64,000 nt of DNA, from assembly GCA_902536655.1 (NCBI GenBank), contig CACAYF010000004.1, positions 48,705-112,704 on the forward strand. Direction: 5' to 3'. Positions 50,853-59,629 of the stretch are shown in pieces. The number at the start of each line of letters is the position of its first letter. The stretch's first letter is position 1. This DNA comes from an uncultured Alphaproteobacteria bacterium (GTDB lineage Bacteria > Pseudomonadota > Alphaproteobacteria > Methylaequorales > Methylaequoraceae). The position numbers and the translations under genes were made by a program. The notes under the pieces are model-generated. The model saw nothing but the letters and a program-made list of their open reading frames with translations. It made no database searches and was not told the DNA's origin.

Positions 50853-51332
50853 CTAGTTACCGCTAACAACTAGGACAGCTCTCCTGTTCTCAGACCAAGC
50901 TTCAGAGGTACTTCCTTCTGCTGCAGGTCTTTCTTTCCCGTAGCTAATTACCGTCAATCTACCCGGATCAACTCCGAGTGATGCTAGAAATTCTTTTACC
51001 GCGTTTCCACGTCTTTCACCAAGAGCAAGGTTATATTCTCTGGTACCTCTTTCATCACAATGACCTTCGATAAGCAACTGAAATCCTGGCGTGGATTTCA
51101 GCCAATTTGCTTGAGATTCTAATGTGAAAGCAGAGGATGAGGAGATGTTGTGTTTATCAGTCTCAAAATAAACCCTGTCTCCAATTTCATTTTGCAGATA
51201 GGCTTGAAGATTTGCCTGTTTTGAGTCACCAAATTCACCAGAGGCGCTTCCAGATGAGGAGCCACCAATTGTTTCGCAACCGGAAATTAGTAAAATCCCT
51301 GCGAAAAATAAAGATAAGTATTTGTTTTTCAT
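50853..51332 (-). CDS. pal: Peptidoglycan-associated lipoprotein Pal
   Basis: Outer-membrane lipoprotein that binds peptidoglycan and TolB. 159 residues; lipobox LISGC with C19 as the lipidated residue; Gly/Ser-rich spacer; OmpA-like domain with VYFETDKHNISSSSA, LIEGHCDERGTREYNLALG (Asp and Arg for diaminopimelate) and ERRGNAVKEFLASLG. It has its own predicted promoter (51378-51406) and a terminator just downstream, so it can be expressed apart from tolB. Confidence 0.96.
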   Translation of the reverse strand: MKNKYLSLFFAGILLISGCETIGGSSSGSASGEFGDSKQANLQAYLQNEIGDRVYFETDKHNISSSSAFTLESQANWLKSTPGFQLLIEGHCDERGTREYNLALGERRGNAVKEFLASLGVDPGRLTVISYGKERPAAEGSTSEAWSENRRAVLVVSGN

Positions 51333-51372
51333 AACTTTTAGATCCTTACGTTATTTAATTAAGTATTATAAC

Positions 51373-51414
51373 TTTAAGTTTTACAATCTGAGGGCTGATA
51401 AGTCAACGGTTAAG
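51373..51414 (-). repeat. Promoter-region repeat, copy 1 (upstream of pal)
   Basis: About 42 bases beginning TTTAAGTTTTACAATCTGAG on the plus strand that match 51670-51710 with only a few differences, including the whole -35/-10 block and flanks. One copy stands before pal and one before the small lipoprotein gene, at similar distances from the start codons (about 41 and 29 bases). Confidence 0.75.
51378..51406 (-). promoter_or_regulatory. Promoter of pal
   Basis: On the minus strand: TTGACT (51401-51406), 17-base spacer, TAAAAC (51378-51383), 46 bases before the pal ATG. The same hexamers with the same spacing recur upstream of the small lipoprotein gene. Confidence 0.65.
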
Positions 51415-51464
51415 GTTTAATTAAAAAAAATTAATAAAGCTTTTGCTACCAAAAATTTGAGAAT

Positions 51465-51641
51465 TTATCTGTTGTAAATTTTTACAGTACATGAACCGAA
51501 ACAATCAATTGAATCATGTGTAGGAATCTCTTTAAAAGTATTGTCGTAAAATGTAGCGTCAGTTCCAACAGTGTCTTGAGGCCCAGCGCAACTGCCTACA
51601 AGAAACGAAACCATTAAAAATGCGAAGAGTTTGATTTTCAT
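51465..51641 (-). CDS. Small lipoprotein inside the Tol-Pal cluster, unknown function
   Basis: 58 codons from ATG at 51641 to the stop at 51465. The protein begins MKIKLFAFLMVSFLVGSCAG: a short charged start, hydrophobic core and a lipobox VGSC with the lipid-accepting Cys at 18. The mature peptide is about 40 residues, with C47 and C51 in DCFGSCTV that could form a disulfide. A promoter almost identical to that of pal precedes it. No family recognised. It lies between tolB and pal, normally adjacent genes, so a role linked to Tol-Pal is plausible; alternatively it is a short entericidin-like lipoprotein. The lipobox and promoter make a real gene likely. Confidence 0.7.
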   Translation of the reverse strand: MKIKLFAFLMVSFLVGSCAGPQDTVGTDATFYDNTFKEIPTHDSIDCFGSCTVKIYNR

Positions 51642-51669
51642 AAATTAAGTACCTTCATTATTAAACTTG

Positions 51670-51710
51670 TTTAAGTTTTACATTTTGATGGTGCATAAGT
51701 CAATCATAAG
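51670..51710 (-). repeat. Promoter-region repeat, copy 2 (upstream of the small lipoprotein gene)
   Basis: About 41 bases beginning TTTAAGTTTTACATTTTGAT on the plus strand, the partner of 51373-51414. Suggests that a promoter and the following lipoprotein start were duplicated together. Confidence 0.75.
51675..51703 (-). promoter_or_regulatory. Promoter of the small lipoprotein gene
   Basis: On the minus strand: TTGACT (51698-51703), 17-base spacer, TAAAAC (51675-51680), 34 bases before the ATG at 51641. It lies in the 95-base gap after tolB. Confidence 0.65.
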
Positions 51711-51736
51711 TAGTTTTTTTATTTTTTTCATTCTCT

Positions 51737-53044
51737 CTAGGGAAGTAAACCAGACCACGCTGGATCAGAAGCATCAGATGGTGTAACAAGTTCTCTTAAA
51801 TTAATTCCAGTTAAATCTACCATTTTGATCTTTGGATCAGTAATTTTACCTCCTGATAATCTGTTCTGATTATAAAATGCAATTACACGACCATTTGGAG
51901 ACCATGATGGCCCTTCAACTAAATATGACTTATAAACTACTCTTTCACCTTTTCCATCGGTATACATCACTCCGATGTAAAATTCACCGTTAAGAAGTTT
52001 GGTAAATGCTATTAAATCGCCTCGAGGGGACCATACTGGAGTAGCGTACTTTCCGTTACCAAAGCTAATACGTTTAATTTTTTTGGTTTTTAAGTTCATT
52101 ACATATATTTTTTGACTACCACTTCGATCTGATTCAAAAGTAATGAAGTCTCCATCTGGAGAATATGATGGAGCTGTATCTATCCCCTCATAAAAGGTTA
52201 ATCTTTTCATTTGTAAAGTAGTTAGATCCATTTCATAAATATCTGAATTACCATTTCTAGCCAAACTCATTACCAATTTTTTTCCATCGGGCGAGTAGCG
52301 AGGACTAAATGTCATTCCTGGAAAGTCTCCTAAAACTTTTTGACTACCGGTATTAAGATCAAGCAGAAATATTCTAGGAATTTTTTTATTGTAAGATAAA
52401 TATGCAACCTCTTGAGCTGCAGGAGAAAATCTTGGAGTTAATGCTAAATAAGATCCATCAGTAAGGAATTTATGGTTAGCTCCATCTTGATCTATGATTG
52501 CTAATCTTTTTTTTCTGCTACTTTTTGGCCCTGATTCTGAAATGTAGACTATTCTGCTATCAAAATAACCAGACTCCCCTGTAATTCTTTTGTAAATTAT
52601 ATCTGAAATAACATGAGCTATTCTTCTCCAATTATCTTTTTCAGTAGTAAGTTTTTGAGCTACCATCTGTTTTTGCGAGAGAACATCCCATAGTCTGAAT
52701 TGAATATCTAATTTATCATTTTTAATTTTCAGTTTACCGTGAACTAGGCCTTGGGCAGTTGTGATTTTCCAGTCTGAAAATGTTGGTTTTTCTTCAAAAG
52801 GAATTGTCAAATTAAAAAAAAGCTTTTTGGGCAGAACAGAAAACAGTCCTGACCTTTCAAGATTATTTGAAATCACTTGATTTATATTAGAGGAAATCTC
52901 TAGTGCTTCCTTACTATTAGAATTAAATTCTAAAATAGCTACAGGTATAGGATCCATATTACCTTGTGTAATGTCAATTCTAAGTTCAGCAAAAATTGAA
53001 AAAGGGTAGAAGAATAATAAAAATAAAAAGTATTTCATAAACAT
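51737..53044 (-). CDS. tolB: Tol-Pal system protein TolB
   Basis: Periplasmic beta-propeller that cycles between Pal and the outer-membrane-bound state. 435 residues: signal peptide (MFMKYFLFLLFFYPFSIFA; ATG at 53038 would also serve), N-terminal domain with the TolA-binding segment, then WD/PD40-type repeats such as RFSPAAQEVAYLSYNKK, RYSPDGKKLVMSL, SYSPDGDFITFESDRSG and VWSPRGDLIAFTK. Ends AWSGLLP. It follows tolA by 42 bases. Confidence 0.95.
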   Translation of the reverse strand: MFMKYFLFLLFFYPFSIFAELRIDITQGNMDPIPVAILEFNSNSKEALEISSNINQVISNNLERSGLFSVLPKKLFFNLTIPFEEKPTFSDWKITTAQGLVHGKLKIKNDKLDIQFRLWDVLSQKQMVAQKLTTEKDNWRRIAHVISDIIYKRITGESGYFDSRIVYISESGPKSSRKKRLAIIDQDGANHKFLTDGSYLALTPRFSPAAQEVAYLSYNKKIPRIFLLDLNTGSQKVLGDFPGMTFSPRYSPDGKKLVMSLARNGNSDIYEMDLTTLQMKRLTFYEGIDTAPSYSPDGDFITFESDRSGSQKIYVMNLKTKKIKRISFGNGKYATPVWSPRGDLIAFTKLLNGEFYIGVMYTDGKGERVVYKSYLVEGPSWSPNGRVIAFYNQNRLSGGKITDPKIKMVDLTGINLRELVTPSDASDPAWSGLLP

Positions 53045-53086
53045 GATTATCTTATTGAATTATTAACATAAATCAAAAAGAATTTT

Positions 53087-53869
53087 CTAGTTAATCATTA
53101 CTGAAGGGTCAAAATCTAGAATTGTCTCTTTCCATGTTTCATATTTTTTTTTGGGTACTTTTAATCTTTTGCAATCTGGATGATTCACTGCTCTTATAGC
53201 ACTTTCAGCAAGTGTTCTGAAAAAAGTATTATTCATCTTTGAATTGTTAATAATTTTGGAGTTTATTACTTCTCCATCTTCATTTAGTTTAAGTTTGACT
53301 GAAACTTTGTAATCTTTAATGTTTTTTGCTCCTGCTGGAACAATCCAACATCTGTAAAATTGTCTCCTTATTGCATCTTTCTCGGAAATCGTTAATTTTT
53401 CACCTAAATTAACACTTTTATTTTTATCATTTTCATCAAGTTTCTTGTCTGGTTTTAAATCATCAGTTTTAGCAACTTGTTTATTATTCTTTTCAGATTT
53501 AATTTTTTCAATGGACTTTAGGATATTATCAACTCGTTTTTTCTGCTTTTGCTCTTCTTTATCATCTTTAATTTTTTCTTTATTCTTTTTTGTAACATTA
53601 TCTTTTTTACTAAATTCTGGAGGTTTTGGTTTTGATTTAACCTTGGGTGGTTGGAAGCTACCTTTATTTCTTTGTTCTTTTTTTTTCGTCGCTTGTTCTT
53701 TATTTTTTTTTTCAGTTTTAGTTATAGTTTGTTCAGAAATGTCTACAATATCTAAGGGTATTTCGTTTATCTCAAACTTTTTATTACTTCTAAAAATTTC
53801 CGCTCCGTAGATAAATAGCCCTACAATAAATAAATGAAGAAAAAAAGACTTTAGAAGGCCTCTAATCAT
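53087..53869 (-). CDS. tolA: Tol-Pal system protein TolA
   Basis: Inner-membrane protein spanning the periplasm and linking TolQR to TolB/Pal. 260 residues, shorter than the enterobacterial protein: membrane anchor about 7-24, a Lys/Glu/Asp/Pro-rich helical stalk of about 120 residues, and a C-terminal domain of about 90 residues (KDAIRRQFYRCWIVPAG, VKLKLNEDGEVINSKI). It starts eight bases after the tolR stop. Highly repetitive Lys codons. Confidence 0.92.
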   Translation of the reverse strand: MIRGLLKSFFLHLFIVGLFIYGAEIFRSNKKFEINEIPLDIVDISEQTITKTEKKNKEQATKKKEQRNKGSFQPPKVKSKPKPPEFSKKDNVTKKNKEKIKDDKEEQKQKKRVDNILKSIEKIKSEKNNKQVAKTDDLKPDKKLDENDKNKSVNLGEKLTISEKDAIRRQFYRCWIVPAGAKNIKDYKVSVKLKLNEDGEVINSKIINNSKMNNTFFRTLAESAIRAVNHPDCKRLKVPKKKYETWKETILDFDPSVMIN

Positions 53870-53876
53870 TTCTAAA

Positions 53877-54278
53877 CTATTTTAACCTAGTAACAAGTGC
53901 TACTTTTTTAAAGCCAGATTGATTTATTAAATTCATCAAATCCATAACTTTTCCATAGTCAAGTTTTTTGTCACCTTTTATATATATCTTTAAATTTTGA
54001 TTGTTTTTCTTAAGTAAACTAAGTTTTTTTATAAGTTGATTTTTAGAAAATTTTTTTTTTTGAATAAAAATTTCTCCTTTTGAATTTATTGATACTGTGA
54101 CTGGATCTTTTTTTTCATTTTTAAGAACGGAGGAACTTTCTGGTAAATTAATTTTGATGCCCGAAGTAAGAAGTGGTGCAGTAACCATAAAAATAATTAA
54201 CAAAACTAACATTACATCAACGAAAGGCGTCACATTGATTTCAGAAATAGTTCTTTTATTTCTAAATTTTTTTTTCAT
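53877..54278 (-). CDS. tolR: Tol-Pal system protein TolR
   Basis: ExbD-like partner of TolQ. 133 residues: cytoplasmic start with INVTPFVDVMLVLLIIFMVT, where the Asp in the membrane helix (about residue 22) is the proton-path residue, then a periplasmic domain (VTVSINSKGEIFIQKKKF). Sits between tolQ and tolA with seven- and eight-base gaps. Distinct from the two exbD-type genes at 20739-21537. Confidence 0.94.
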   Translation of the reverse strand: MKKKFRNKRTISEINVTPFVDVMLVLLIIFMVTAPLLTSGIKINLPESSSVLKNEKKDPVTVSINSKGEIFIQKKKFSKNQLIKKLSLLKKNNQNLKIYIKGDKKLDYGKVMDLMNLINQSGFKKVALVTRLK

Positions 54279-54285
54279 TATCTGT

Positions 54286-54999
54286 CTACCTAAAAATTTC
54301 TTTTGAGATTATTACTAAAATTTCATCTGAAAAAACATCTAATTTATTATTTAAGATTTCCAGCATGTTGTTAAATTTGTTAAAAAAAAGTACAGCTGGT
54401 ATCGCGGCAATTAGACCAAGAGCAGTTGCAAAAAGTGCCTCGGCTATTCCAGGTGCTACTACTGCTAAGCTAGTGTTTTGAGAAATACCAATAGCCGTAA
54501 AACTGTTCATTATTCCCCAAACAGTTCCAAATAAACCAATAAATGGAGCTGTAGATCCAACCGAGGCCAGAAAATTCAGACCATTTTCTAATCCTGTTAA
54601 TTCTTTATTGATTACAATTTCCATTTCTTTTTTGACGTTTTCACAAAAACTTTTTTTAAAGTCGAAGTTTTTATTTGAAAACCCAGTTTTGATTCTGTCA
54701 AAATACACCATGGCAGAAAAAAAAACTGCTTCCATTGGGTGAGTAGGTTGACCTCCGATTCTTTTGGAAAGTTTGCTGAGTGTTTCACTTGAATAAAATT
54801 TTTCTTCAAAGTCCTCAGTTTCCATTAAAATACCTTTTAAATTGGTATATTTAGAAAAAATAATAGTCCACGACCAAATTGAGGATATTAATAAAAGTAA
54901 AATTACAATTTTTACAACTACATCTGCTTGTAAAAATAGAGATAATATTGAAAAGTCAGCGCTTTCCTCTATTATTTTTTTTTCTACTGATTCATCCAT
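54286..54999 (-). CDS. tolQ: Tol-Pal system protein TolQ
   Basis: Proton-channel subunit of the Tol complex. 237 residues, three membrane segments; FLASVGSTAPFIGLFGTVWG and GIAEALFATALGLIAAIPAV are the conserved helices. Order ybgC-tolQ-tolR-tolA-tolB as in most proteobacteria. Confidence 0.95.
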   Translation of the reverse strand: MDESVEKKIIEESADFSILSLFLQADVVVKIVILLLLISSIWSWTIIFSKYTNLKGILMETEDFEEKFYSSETLSKLSKRIGGQPTHPMEAVFFSAMVYFDRIKTGFSNKNFDFKKSFCENVKKEMEIVINKELTGLENGLNFLASVGSTAPFIGLFGTVWGIMNSFTAIGISQNTSLAVVAPGIAEALFATALGLIAAIPAVLFFNKFNNMLEILNNKLDVFSDEILVIISKEIFR

Positions 55000-55006
55000 A
55001 TCAAAG

Positions 55007-55420
55007 TTATACTATGTCCATTGATTTAAATCTATAAATTATATGTCTTGGTATTTTAATAGGTTTTTTTTTTTTTCCATCAATCCAAACAAGTTGGACG
55101 TCTATTCTACTAATGTCAAGACCATCTTTCTCTATTTTTTGGATTAAGTTCAAGGAGGTATAGGAGCTTCCAATATAAAATGTGATTATGTCAAGATTAT
55201 CAAATAACTTAGCTGGTTTGAAAAAGTCTACTTTTATTTTTTTTACAACAAAGAATTTTGAGTTTTTTTTTAACATGTCCGTAAGCTCTGGAAAATCTTT
55301 ATTGAGCATATTGCTTCTAGCTCTTTCGGCTATTAACAAATATGCAGTGTGATATGTAAATCCTGATGAATCAGTATTTTCATAATAAATTTTAAATTTA
55401 TCCTCATGAATTCTTTTCAT
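55007..55420 (-). CDS. ybgC: Tol-Pal-associated acyl-CoA thioesterase YbgC
   Basis: Hot-dog fold thioesterase at the head of the tol operon. From ATG at 55420 it is 137 residues; a TTG at 55432 would add four. The family motif YYENTDSSGFTYHTAYL holds the catalytic Asp (in place of YYEDTDAGGVVYH). It begins eight bases after the ruvB stop and is followed by tolQ after seven bases. Confidence 0.9.
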   Translation of the reverse strand: MKRIHEDKFKIYYENTDSSGFTYHTAYLLIAERARSNMLNKDFPELTDMLKKNSKFFVVKKIKVDFFKPAKLFDNLDIITFYIGSSYTSLNLIQKIEKDGLDISRIDVQLVWIDGKKKKPIKIPRHIIYRFKSMDIV

Positions 55421-55428
55421 GTTTATTT

Positions 55429-56412
55429 TCAATTAATGTGATTAATTCCCTTTTCTGACAATATTCTTCCTCTGGATGTTCTTTGAACCAAACCTTTTTG
55501 CATTAGGTAAGGTTCTATAACATCCTCAATTATGTCTCTTTGTTCTAACAATGCCGCGCTTAGTGTCTCTATTCCAACTGGTCCACCATTGTAATCAAGA
55601 GAAATACATTTTAAATATTTACGATCCATTTCGTCTAGGCCTTCAGAATCAATTCTCATCTGCTTTAGAGACTCTTCTACAATATTCATATTTATATTAT
55701 CTGAGTTTTGAACAATTGAAAAATCTAATATTCTTTTTAGTAGTCTAATAGCAATCCTCGGAGTTCCTCTAGATCTTTTAGCAATTTCAAAGGCAGCGAT
55801 AGTTTCAATTTTAACATTCAATTTTTTTGCATTCAAAATTATAATATCCTTTAAACTTTCAGGACTATAAAACTCAAGTTGAAGAGGAATACCAAATCTA
55901 TCTCTTAAAGGACGACTCAATAAACCTAGTCTCGTAGTTGCACCTATCAAAGTAAATTTTTCAATCGCGATTTGCATAACTCTTGCCGAAGGACCTGAAC
56001 CTATTATGTAATCACACTTAAAATCCTCCATTGCTGGGTATAAAGATTCCTCAATTACTGGAGACAACCTATGAATTTCATCAATAAATAAAATATCACC
56101 ATTAGATAAATTACTTAATAGTGTCACTAAATCTCCTTTCTTCGTAAACGCCGGACCTGATGTAATATGAATACTGACGTTTTTTTCATAAGAAATTATG
56201 TTTGCTAAAGTTGTCTTACCTAGTCCAGGCGGACCATACAAAATTATATGATCTAAGTTCTTTTTTGTTTTAACAGATGATTCTATAAATGTTTTTAAAT
56301 TAGACTTAATATTGTCTTGGCCTACAAACTCTGTAATTTTTTTTGGTCTTAGACTTATCTTTTTATCTTCACTGATCTCGTTGGGCGTAAATTTATTTTC
56401 TTTTTTTTCCAC
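55429..56412 (-). CDS. ruvB: Holliday junction DNA helicase RuvB
   Basis: AAA+ motor of branch migration. 327 residues: LRPKKITEFVGQDNIKSNL, Walker A GPPGLGKTT at 60-68, Walker B ILFIDEIHRLS, sensor IGATTRLGLLSRPLRDRFG and a C-terminal winged helix with LVQRTSRGRILSEKG. GTG start at 56412. Follows ruvA by six bases. Confidence 0.96.
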   Translation of the reverse strand: MEKKENKFTPNEISEDKKISLRPKKITEFVGQDNIKSNLKTFIESSVKTKKNLDHIILYGPPGLGKTTLANIISYEKNVSIHITSGPAFTKKGDLVTLLSNLSNGDILFIDEIHRLSPVIEESLYPAMEDFKCDYIIGSGPSARVMQIAIEKFTLIGATTRLGLLSRPLRDRFGIPLQLEFYSPESLKDIIILNAKKLNVKIETIAAFEIAKRSRGTPRIAIRLLKRILDFSIVQNSDNINMNIVEESLKQMRIDSEGLDEMDRKYLKCISLDYNGGPVGIETLSAALLEQRDIIEDVIEPYLMQKGLVQRTSRGRILSEKGINHIN

Positions 56413-56418
56413 TCTATT

Positions 56419-57021
56419 TTATAAACTCGGGTTTGATAAGCTTTTAACTGCAATTGGAATTAATTCTTCTAGTTTTTTTTCTTGATTATTATTTATAACA
56501 TGATTCGCGGTGGTTTCACAAACTTTTTGCTGAAAACCGAGGTTTAACAAACAAGAAACAAGATCCTGAAAAATAGATTTTTTTTCACTAGAAATAACAA
56601 TATTTTTGTTAAGATTCTTTTTCTTTATTTTTTCTTTTAATTCATTGATTAATCTCATAGCTAGTTTGTTACCAACACCATTTATTTTATTAAAGATTTT
56701 AGAGTCTTCTCTTACTATCGAGTCTATTATTGAATCGTTTGAAAGATTCGACATTATGTTAATCGCCATTTTACCACCTACACCTTGAACTGAAAGTAAA
56801 TCACCAAAAGTTTCTCTTTCTTCTTCTTTGAGAAAACCAGCAAAAATCCTAGAATCTTCTTTTATTATTTCATATATAAAAATAGTTACATAAGATCCAA
56901 TGGTGCCAATTTTACTGATATTGTTATTTGACATTAGAACCCTAAAAACTACTCCATTTACATCAAGGTCTATAAAATTTTCATCAAAATTTTCTATGTT
57001 TCCTTTGAGTTTTACAATCAT
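56419..57021 (-). CDS. ruvA: Holliday junction DNA helicase subunit RuvA
   Basis: Binds four-way junctions and loads RuvB. 200 residues: OB-fold domain at the start (MIVKLKGNIENF), helix-hairpin-helix segments LLSVQGVGGKMAINIMSNL and INGVGNKLAMRLINELKEK, and a C-terminal RuvB-binding domain (DLVSCLLNLGFQQKVCET). Between ruvC and ruvB. Confidence 0.95.
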   Translation of the reverse strand: MIVKLKGNIENFDENFIDLDVNGVVFRVLMSNNNISKIGTIGSYVTIFIYEIIKEDSRIFAGFLKEEERETFGDLLSVQGVGGKMAINIMSNLSNDSIIDSIVREDSKIFNKINGVGNKLAMRLINELKEKIKKKNLNKNIVISSEKKSIFQDLVSCLLNLGFQQKVCETTANHVINNNQEKKLEELIPIAVKSLSNPSL

Positions 57022-57031
57022 ATTATTCTAA

Positions 57032-57523
57032 TTAGAATTGAACTTTAAGTTGTGTTTGCATTGAATGACATGTCGCTACGGCCAAGGCGTCTGCAGCGTT
57101 ATCTTCGATAAGACCTACCTCAGGATAAAGTCTTTTTATCATCTCAATAATTTGAAATTTACTAGCGTGACCATATCCTGTGAGATTTTTTTTTACACAG
57201 TTGGGTGAATATTCTGTAATTTTAATTTTATACATTGCAGCTACTAAAAATATGATTCCTCTTGCCTTCCCAAGTTTTAATGTTGATTCAGGATTAATAT
57301 TTGAAAAAATTTTTTCTACAGAAATAAAGCTTGGTTTATATTCCTCTGTTAACTTAGAAACCCCTCTGAAGATACAGAGCAATCTCTCTCCTAAGTTATC
57401 TTTGCTAGATGTTTTAATTACACCATGAGATAAATAAGATTCCTTATTCTTAAAACTATTAATAACTCCCCATCCAGTATTTTTTAATCCAGGATCAATA
57501 CCCAATATCAAGTTTTCTGTCAC
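57032..57523 (-). CDS. ruvC: Holliday junction resolvase RuvC
   Basis: Cleaves Holliday junctions. 163 residues: the first catalytic Asp in LILGIDPGLKNTGWG, Glu in SFISVEKIFSNINP and the last pair in DNAADALAVATCH. Start GTG at 57523 overlaps the yebC stop by four bases. Confidence 0.95.
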   Translation of the reverse strand: MTENLILGIDPGLKNTGWGVINSFKNKESYLSHGVIKTSSKDNLGERLLCIFRGVSKLTEEYKPSFISVEKIFSNINPESTLKLGKARGIIFLVAAMYKIKITEYSPNCVKKNLTGYGHASKFQIIEMIKRLYPEVGLIEDNAADALAVATCHSMQTQLKVQF

Positions 57524-58272
57524 TGAATCACCTTTTTAAGCAATTTTTCATCAATATTGAAGTTTGATACAACTGTTTGAACGTCATCTAAATCCTCTAA
57601 TTTATCTAACAATGTAAAAAGTTTTTTTGCAGTTTCTTCGTCATTTAAATTAATTATATTGATTGGTCTCCATTCAATTGCTGAAAGTTTTGGAAATGAA
57701 TATTTTTCTTCAAGATACACCATGACATTGTGAAAAGATTCAAGAGTTGTGATAACATCATATGTATCATCATTTTCTTGAATATCATCAACGTTTTGAT
57801 TGGCACAAAATTCAAAAAAACTCTCAAAGTCGTCTACCCTCTGAGAGTAAGATATTATACCAATTTTTTTAAAGTTGTGTTTTACTGAACCGCTTATGCC
57901 CAAATTACCGTTGTATTTTGAAAATGTTGACCTTATTTCAGAAGCGCTTCTATTTTTATTATCAGTCATTGATTCTATAATAATTGCTGTACCGCCTGGA
58001 CCAAATCCTTCATAAATAATCTCAAGGATTTGATCATTATCGGAGTTAGTATTATTTTTATTTATTGCTTTTTGGATATTATCTTTTGCCATATTAGATG
58101 AAAGAGCATTATTTACTGCTGCCCTTAGTCTTGGATTAGAATCTGGGTCTGTACCTCCAATTTTTGCAGCCACAGAGATTTCCCGTATCAAACGTGAAAA
58201 AAGTTTTGCTCTCTTCTTGTCTTGTGCACCTTTTCTGTGCATTATATTTTTGAATTTAGAATGACCCGCCAT
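57520..58272 (-). CDS. yebC: YebC/PmpR-type transcription or translation factor
   Basis: 250 residues. The N-terminal MAGHSKFKNIMHRKGAQD is the family signature, then KIGGTDPDSNPRLRAAVNNA, YEGFGPGGTAIIIE and DNKNRSASEIRSTF. Members act as DNA-binding regulators or relieve ribosome stalling. It stands directly upstream of ruvC, as in many bacteria. Confidence 0.95.
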   Translation of the reverse strand: MAGHSKFKNIMHRKGAQDKKRAKLFSRLIREISVAAKIGGTDPDSNPRLRAAVNNALSSNMAKDNIQKAINKNNTNSDNDQILEIIYEGFGPGGTAIIIESMTDNKNRSASEIRSTFSKYNGNLGISGSVKHNFKKIGIISYSQRVDDFESFFEFCANQNVDDIQENDDTYDVITTLESFHNVMVYLEEKYSFPKLSAIEWRPINIINLNDEETAKKLFTLLDKLEDLDDVQTVVSNFNIDEKLLKKVIQ

Positions 58273-58274
58273 TT

Positions 58275-59072
58275 TTAAGAATTCAGTCTTCCGCCTTTAA
58301 AAATTTGTTTGTACTCAGAAACTTTCATTTCTTTATTCACATTTATTATTGTACCACACAAAGTACCCTCTCCGTTGGCCGGCTCAAGTCTAGTTTTTAT
58401 AAATTTCTTTGTAAACTTTTGTATACATTCTTCTTTCTTCATTCCAATAACTGAATCGTAATCTCCACACATTCCTAAATCGGTTTGGTAAAAAGTACCT
58501 TTTTTTAAAATTTGCAAATCTGCTGTTGGCACATGGGTATGAGTTCCAAGAATTGCTGTAACTTTGCCATCTAGATAATGTCCAATAGCCATCTTTTCAG
58601 ATGTTGATTCTCCATGCACGTCAACAATTATGGTATGATTACCGTGATTCATTTTAATTTGCTCAATTACATCATCTAGTTTTCTAAATGGGTCATCAAT
58701 ATTGTCCATGAATAATCTACACATAACGTTTATAACAGAAATTAGATTTCCATTTTTTGTTTTATAGACACCAAAACCTCTTCCTGGTGTTTGTTTGGGA
58801 TAATTACAGGGTCTTATTAATCTTTTTTCATTTTCAATAAAAAAAATTATCTCCTTTTGATCCCATATATGATTTCCTGAGGTTATTACATCAACTCCTA
58901 AATCAAAAAGTTGTTCACATATTTTTTTTGTTATTCCAAATCCACTTGCAGAGTTTTCCCCATTGACTATGACGAAGTTTATGTCATTTTCACTAACAAG
59001 CTCTGGTAAAAAATTTTCGATAACTTCTCTACCTGATCTTCCAACAATATCTCCACAAACTAATATTTTCAT
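58275..59072 (-). CDS. YmdB-type metallophosphoesterase
   Basis: 265 residues, TIGR00282 family, calcineurin-like phosphoesterase; characterised relatives hydrolyse 2',3'-cyclic nucleotides. MKILVCGDIVGRSGREVIE at the start holds the first metal Asp; VNGENSASGFGITK, SGNHIWDQKEI, DVHGESTSEKMAIG and LGTHTHVPTAD give the other metal ligands. It starts two bases after the yebC start region ends, in an operon with the cyclo-ligase and zapA upstream. Confidence 0.9.
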   Translation of the reverse strand: MKILVCGDIVGRSGREVIENFLPELVSENDINFVIVNGENSASGFGITKKICEQLFDLGVDVITSGNHIWDQKEIIFFIENEKRLIRPCNYPKQTPGRGFGVYKTKNGNLISVINVMCRLFMDNIDDPFRKLDDVIEQIKMNHGNHTIIVDVHGESTSEKMAIGHYLDGKVTAILGTHTHVPTADLQILKKGTFYQTDLGMCGDYDSVIGMKKEECIQKFTKKFIKTRLEPANGEGTLCGTIINVNKEMKVSEYKQIFKGGRLNS

Positions 59073-59074
59073 TT

Positions 59075-59629
59075 TTAAATGATTATTTTGGTTGGTGTTA
59101 AAATTAAATCCATTTTCTTATCAAAATTCATAGTCGGCACTTTTTTGATTTCTTGTTCATCAAAAGCAACTCCAAATTTTAAAATTTTACTATTTTTTTC
59201 TAAAAAAGATATAGTTCTATCATAATACCCTCCACCATACCCTAACCTATCTTTATTCTTATCGAATGCCAGCATTGGTACTATTAATATTTTCGGAGTT
59301 GCGTAAGCTTTAATGGATGGGGTCATAATACCATATTTTCCTGAAATAAGTCTATCATCTGCTTTCCATTCTTTAAATAACAAGGGTGAATTAATTTCAT
59401 TTATTACAGGCAGAAGTATCTTTTGTTGATTTTTACGCATATGGTAAACAAATTTGATTAGATTTACCTCTGATTTTGTAGAATAATAAACAGCTATTAC
59501 TAGACTGTTACAATTAAGAAGATTTATTAGTTTTTTGACAATTTTTTTCTCTTTATTAATTTTATTTTTTACCAATTTTCTTTTTTTAAGAATTTTTTTT
59601 CTGAGATCGTGCTTTATTTTTTCAAGCAT
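59075..59629 (-). CDS. 5-formyltetrahydrofolate cyclo-ligase
   Basis: Converts 5-formyl-THF to methenyl-THF using ATP. From ATG at 59629 it is 184 residues; a TTG at 59647 would add six. Family signatures: DKNRLGYGGGYYDRTISFL near 135-153 and a basic N-terminus with KKRKLV. It overlaps zapA by eight bases. In many proteobacteria the 6S RNA gene lies between zapA and this gene; here there is no space. Confidence 0.9.
   Translation of the reverse strand: MLEKIKHDLRKKILKKRKLVKNKINKEKKIVKKLINLLNCNSLVIAVYYSTKSEVNLIKFVYHMRKNQQKILLPVINEINSPLLFKEWKADDRLISGKYGIMTPSIKAYATPKILIVPMLAFDKNKDRLGYGGGYYDRTISFLEKNSKILKFGVAFDEQEIKKVPTMNFDKKMDLILTPTKIII

Noticed and set aside
53445..53810. 121-codon frame opposite tolA, Ser/Phe/Leu-rich and seemingly membrane-like
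   Set aside because: The composition is the mirror of the Lys/Glu-rich TolA stalk; hydrophobicity is a by-product of the reverse strand.
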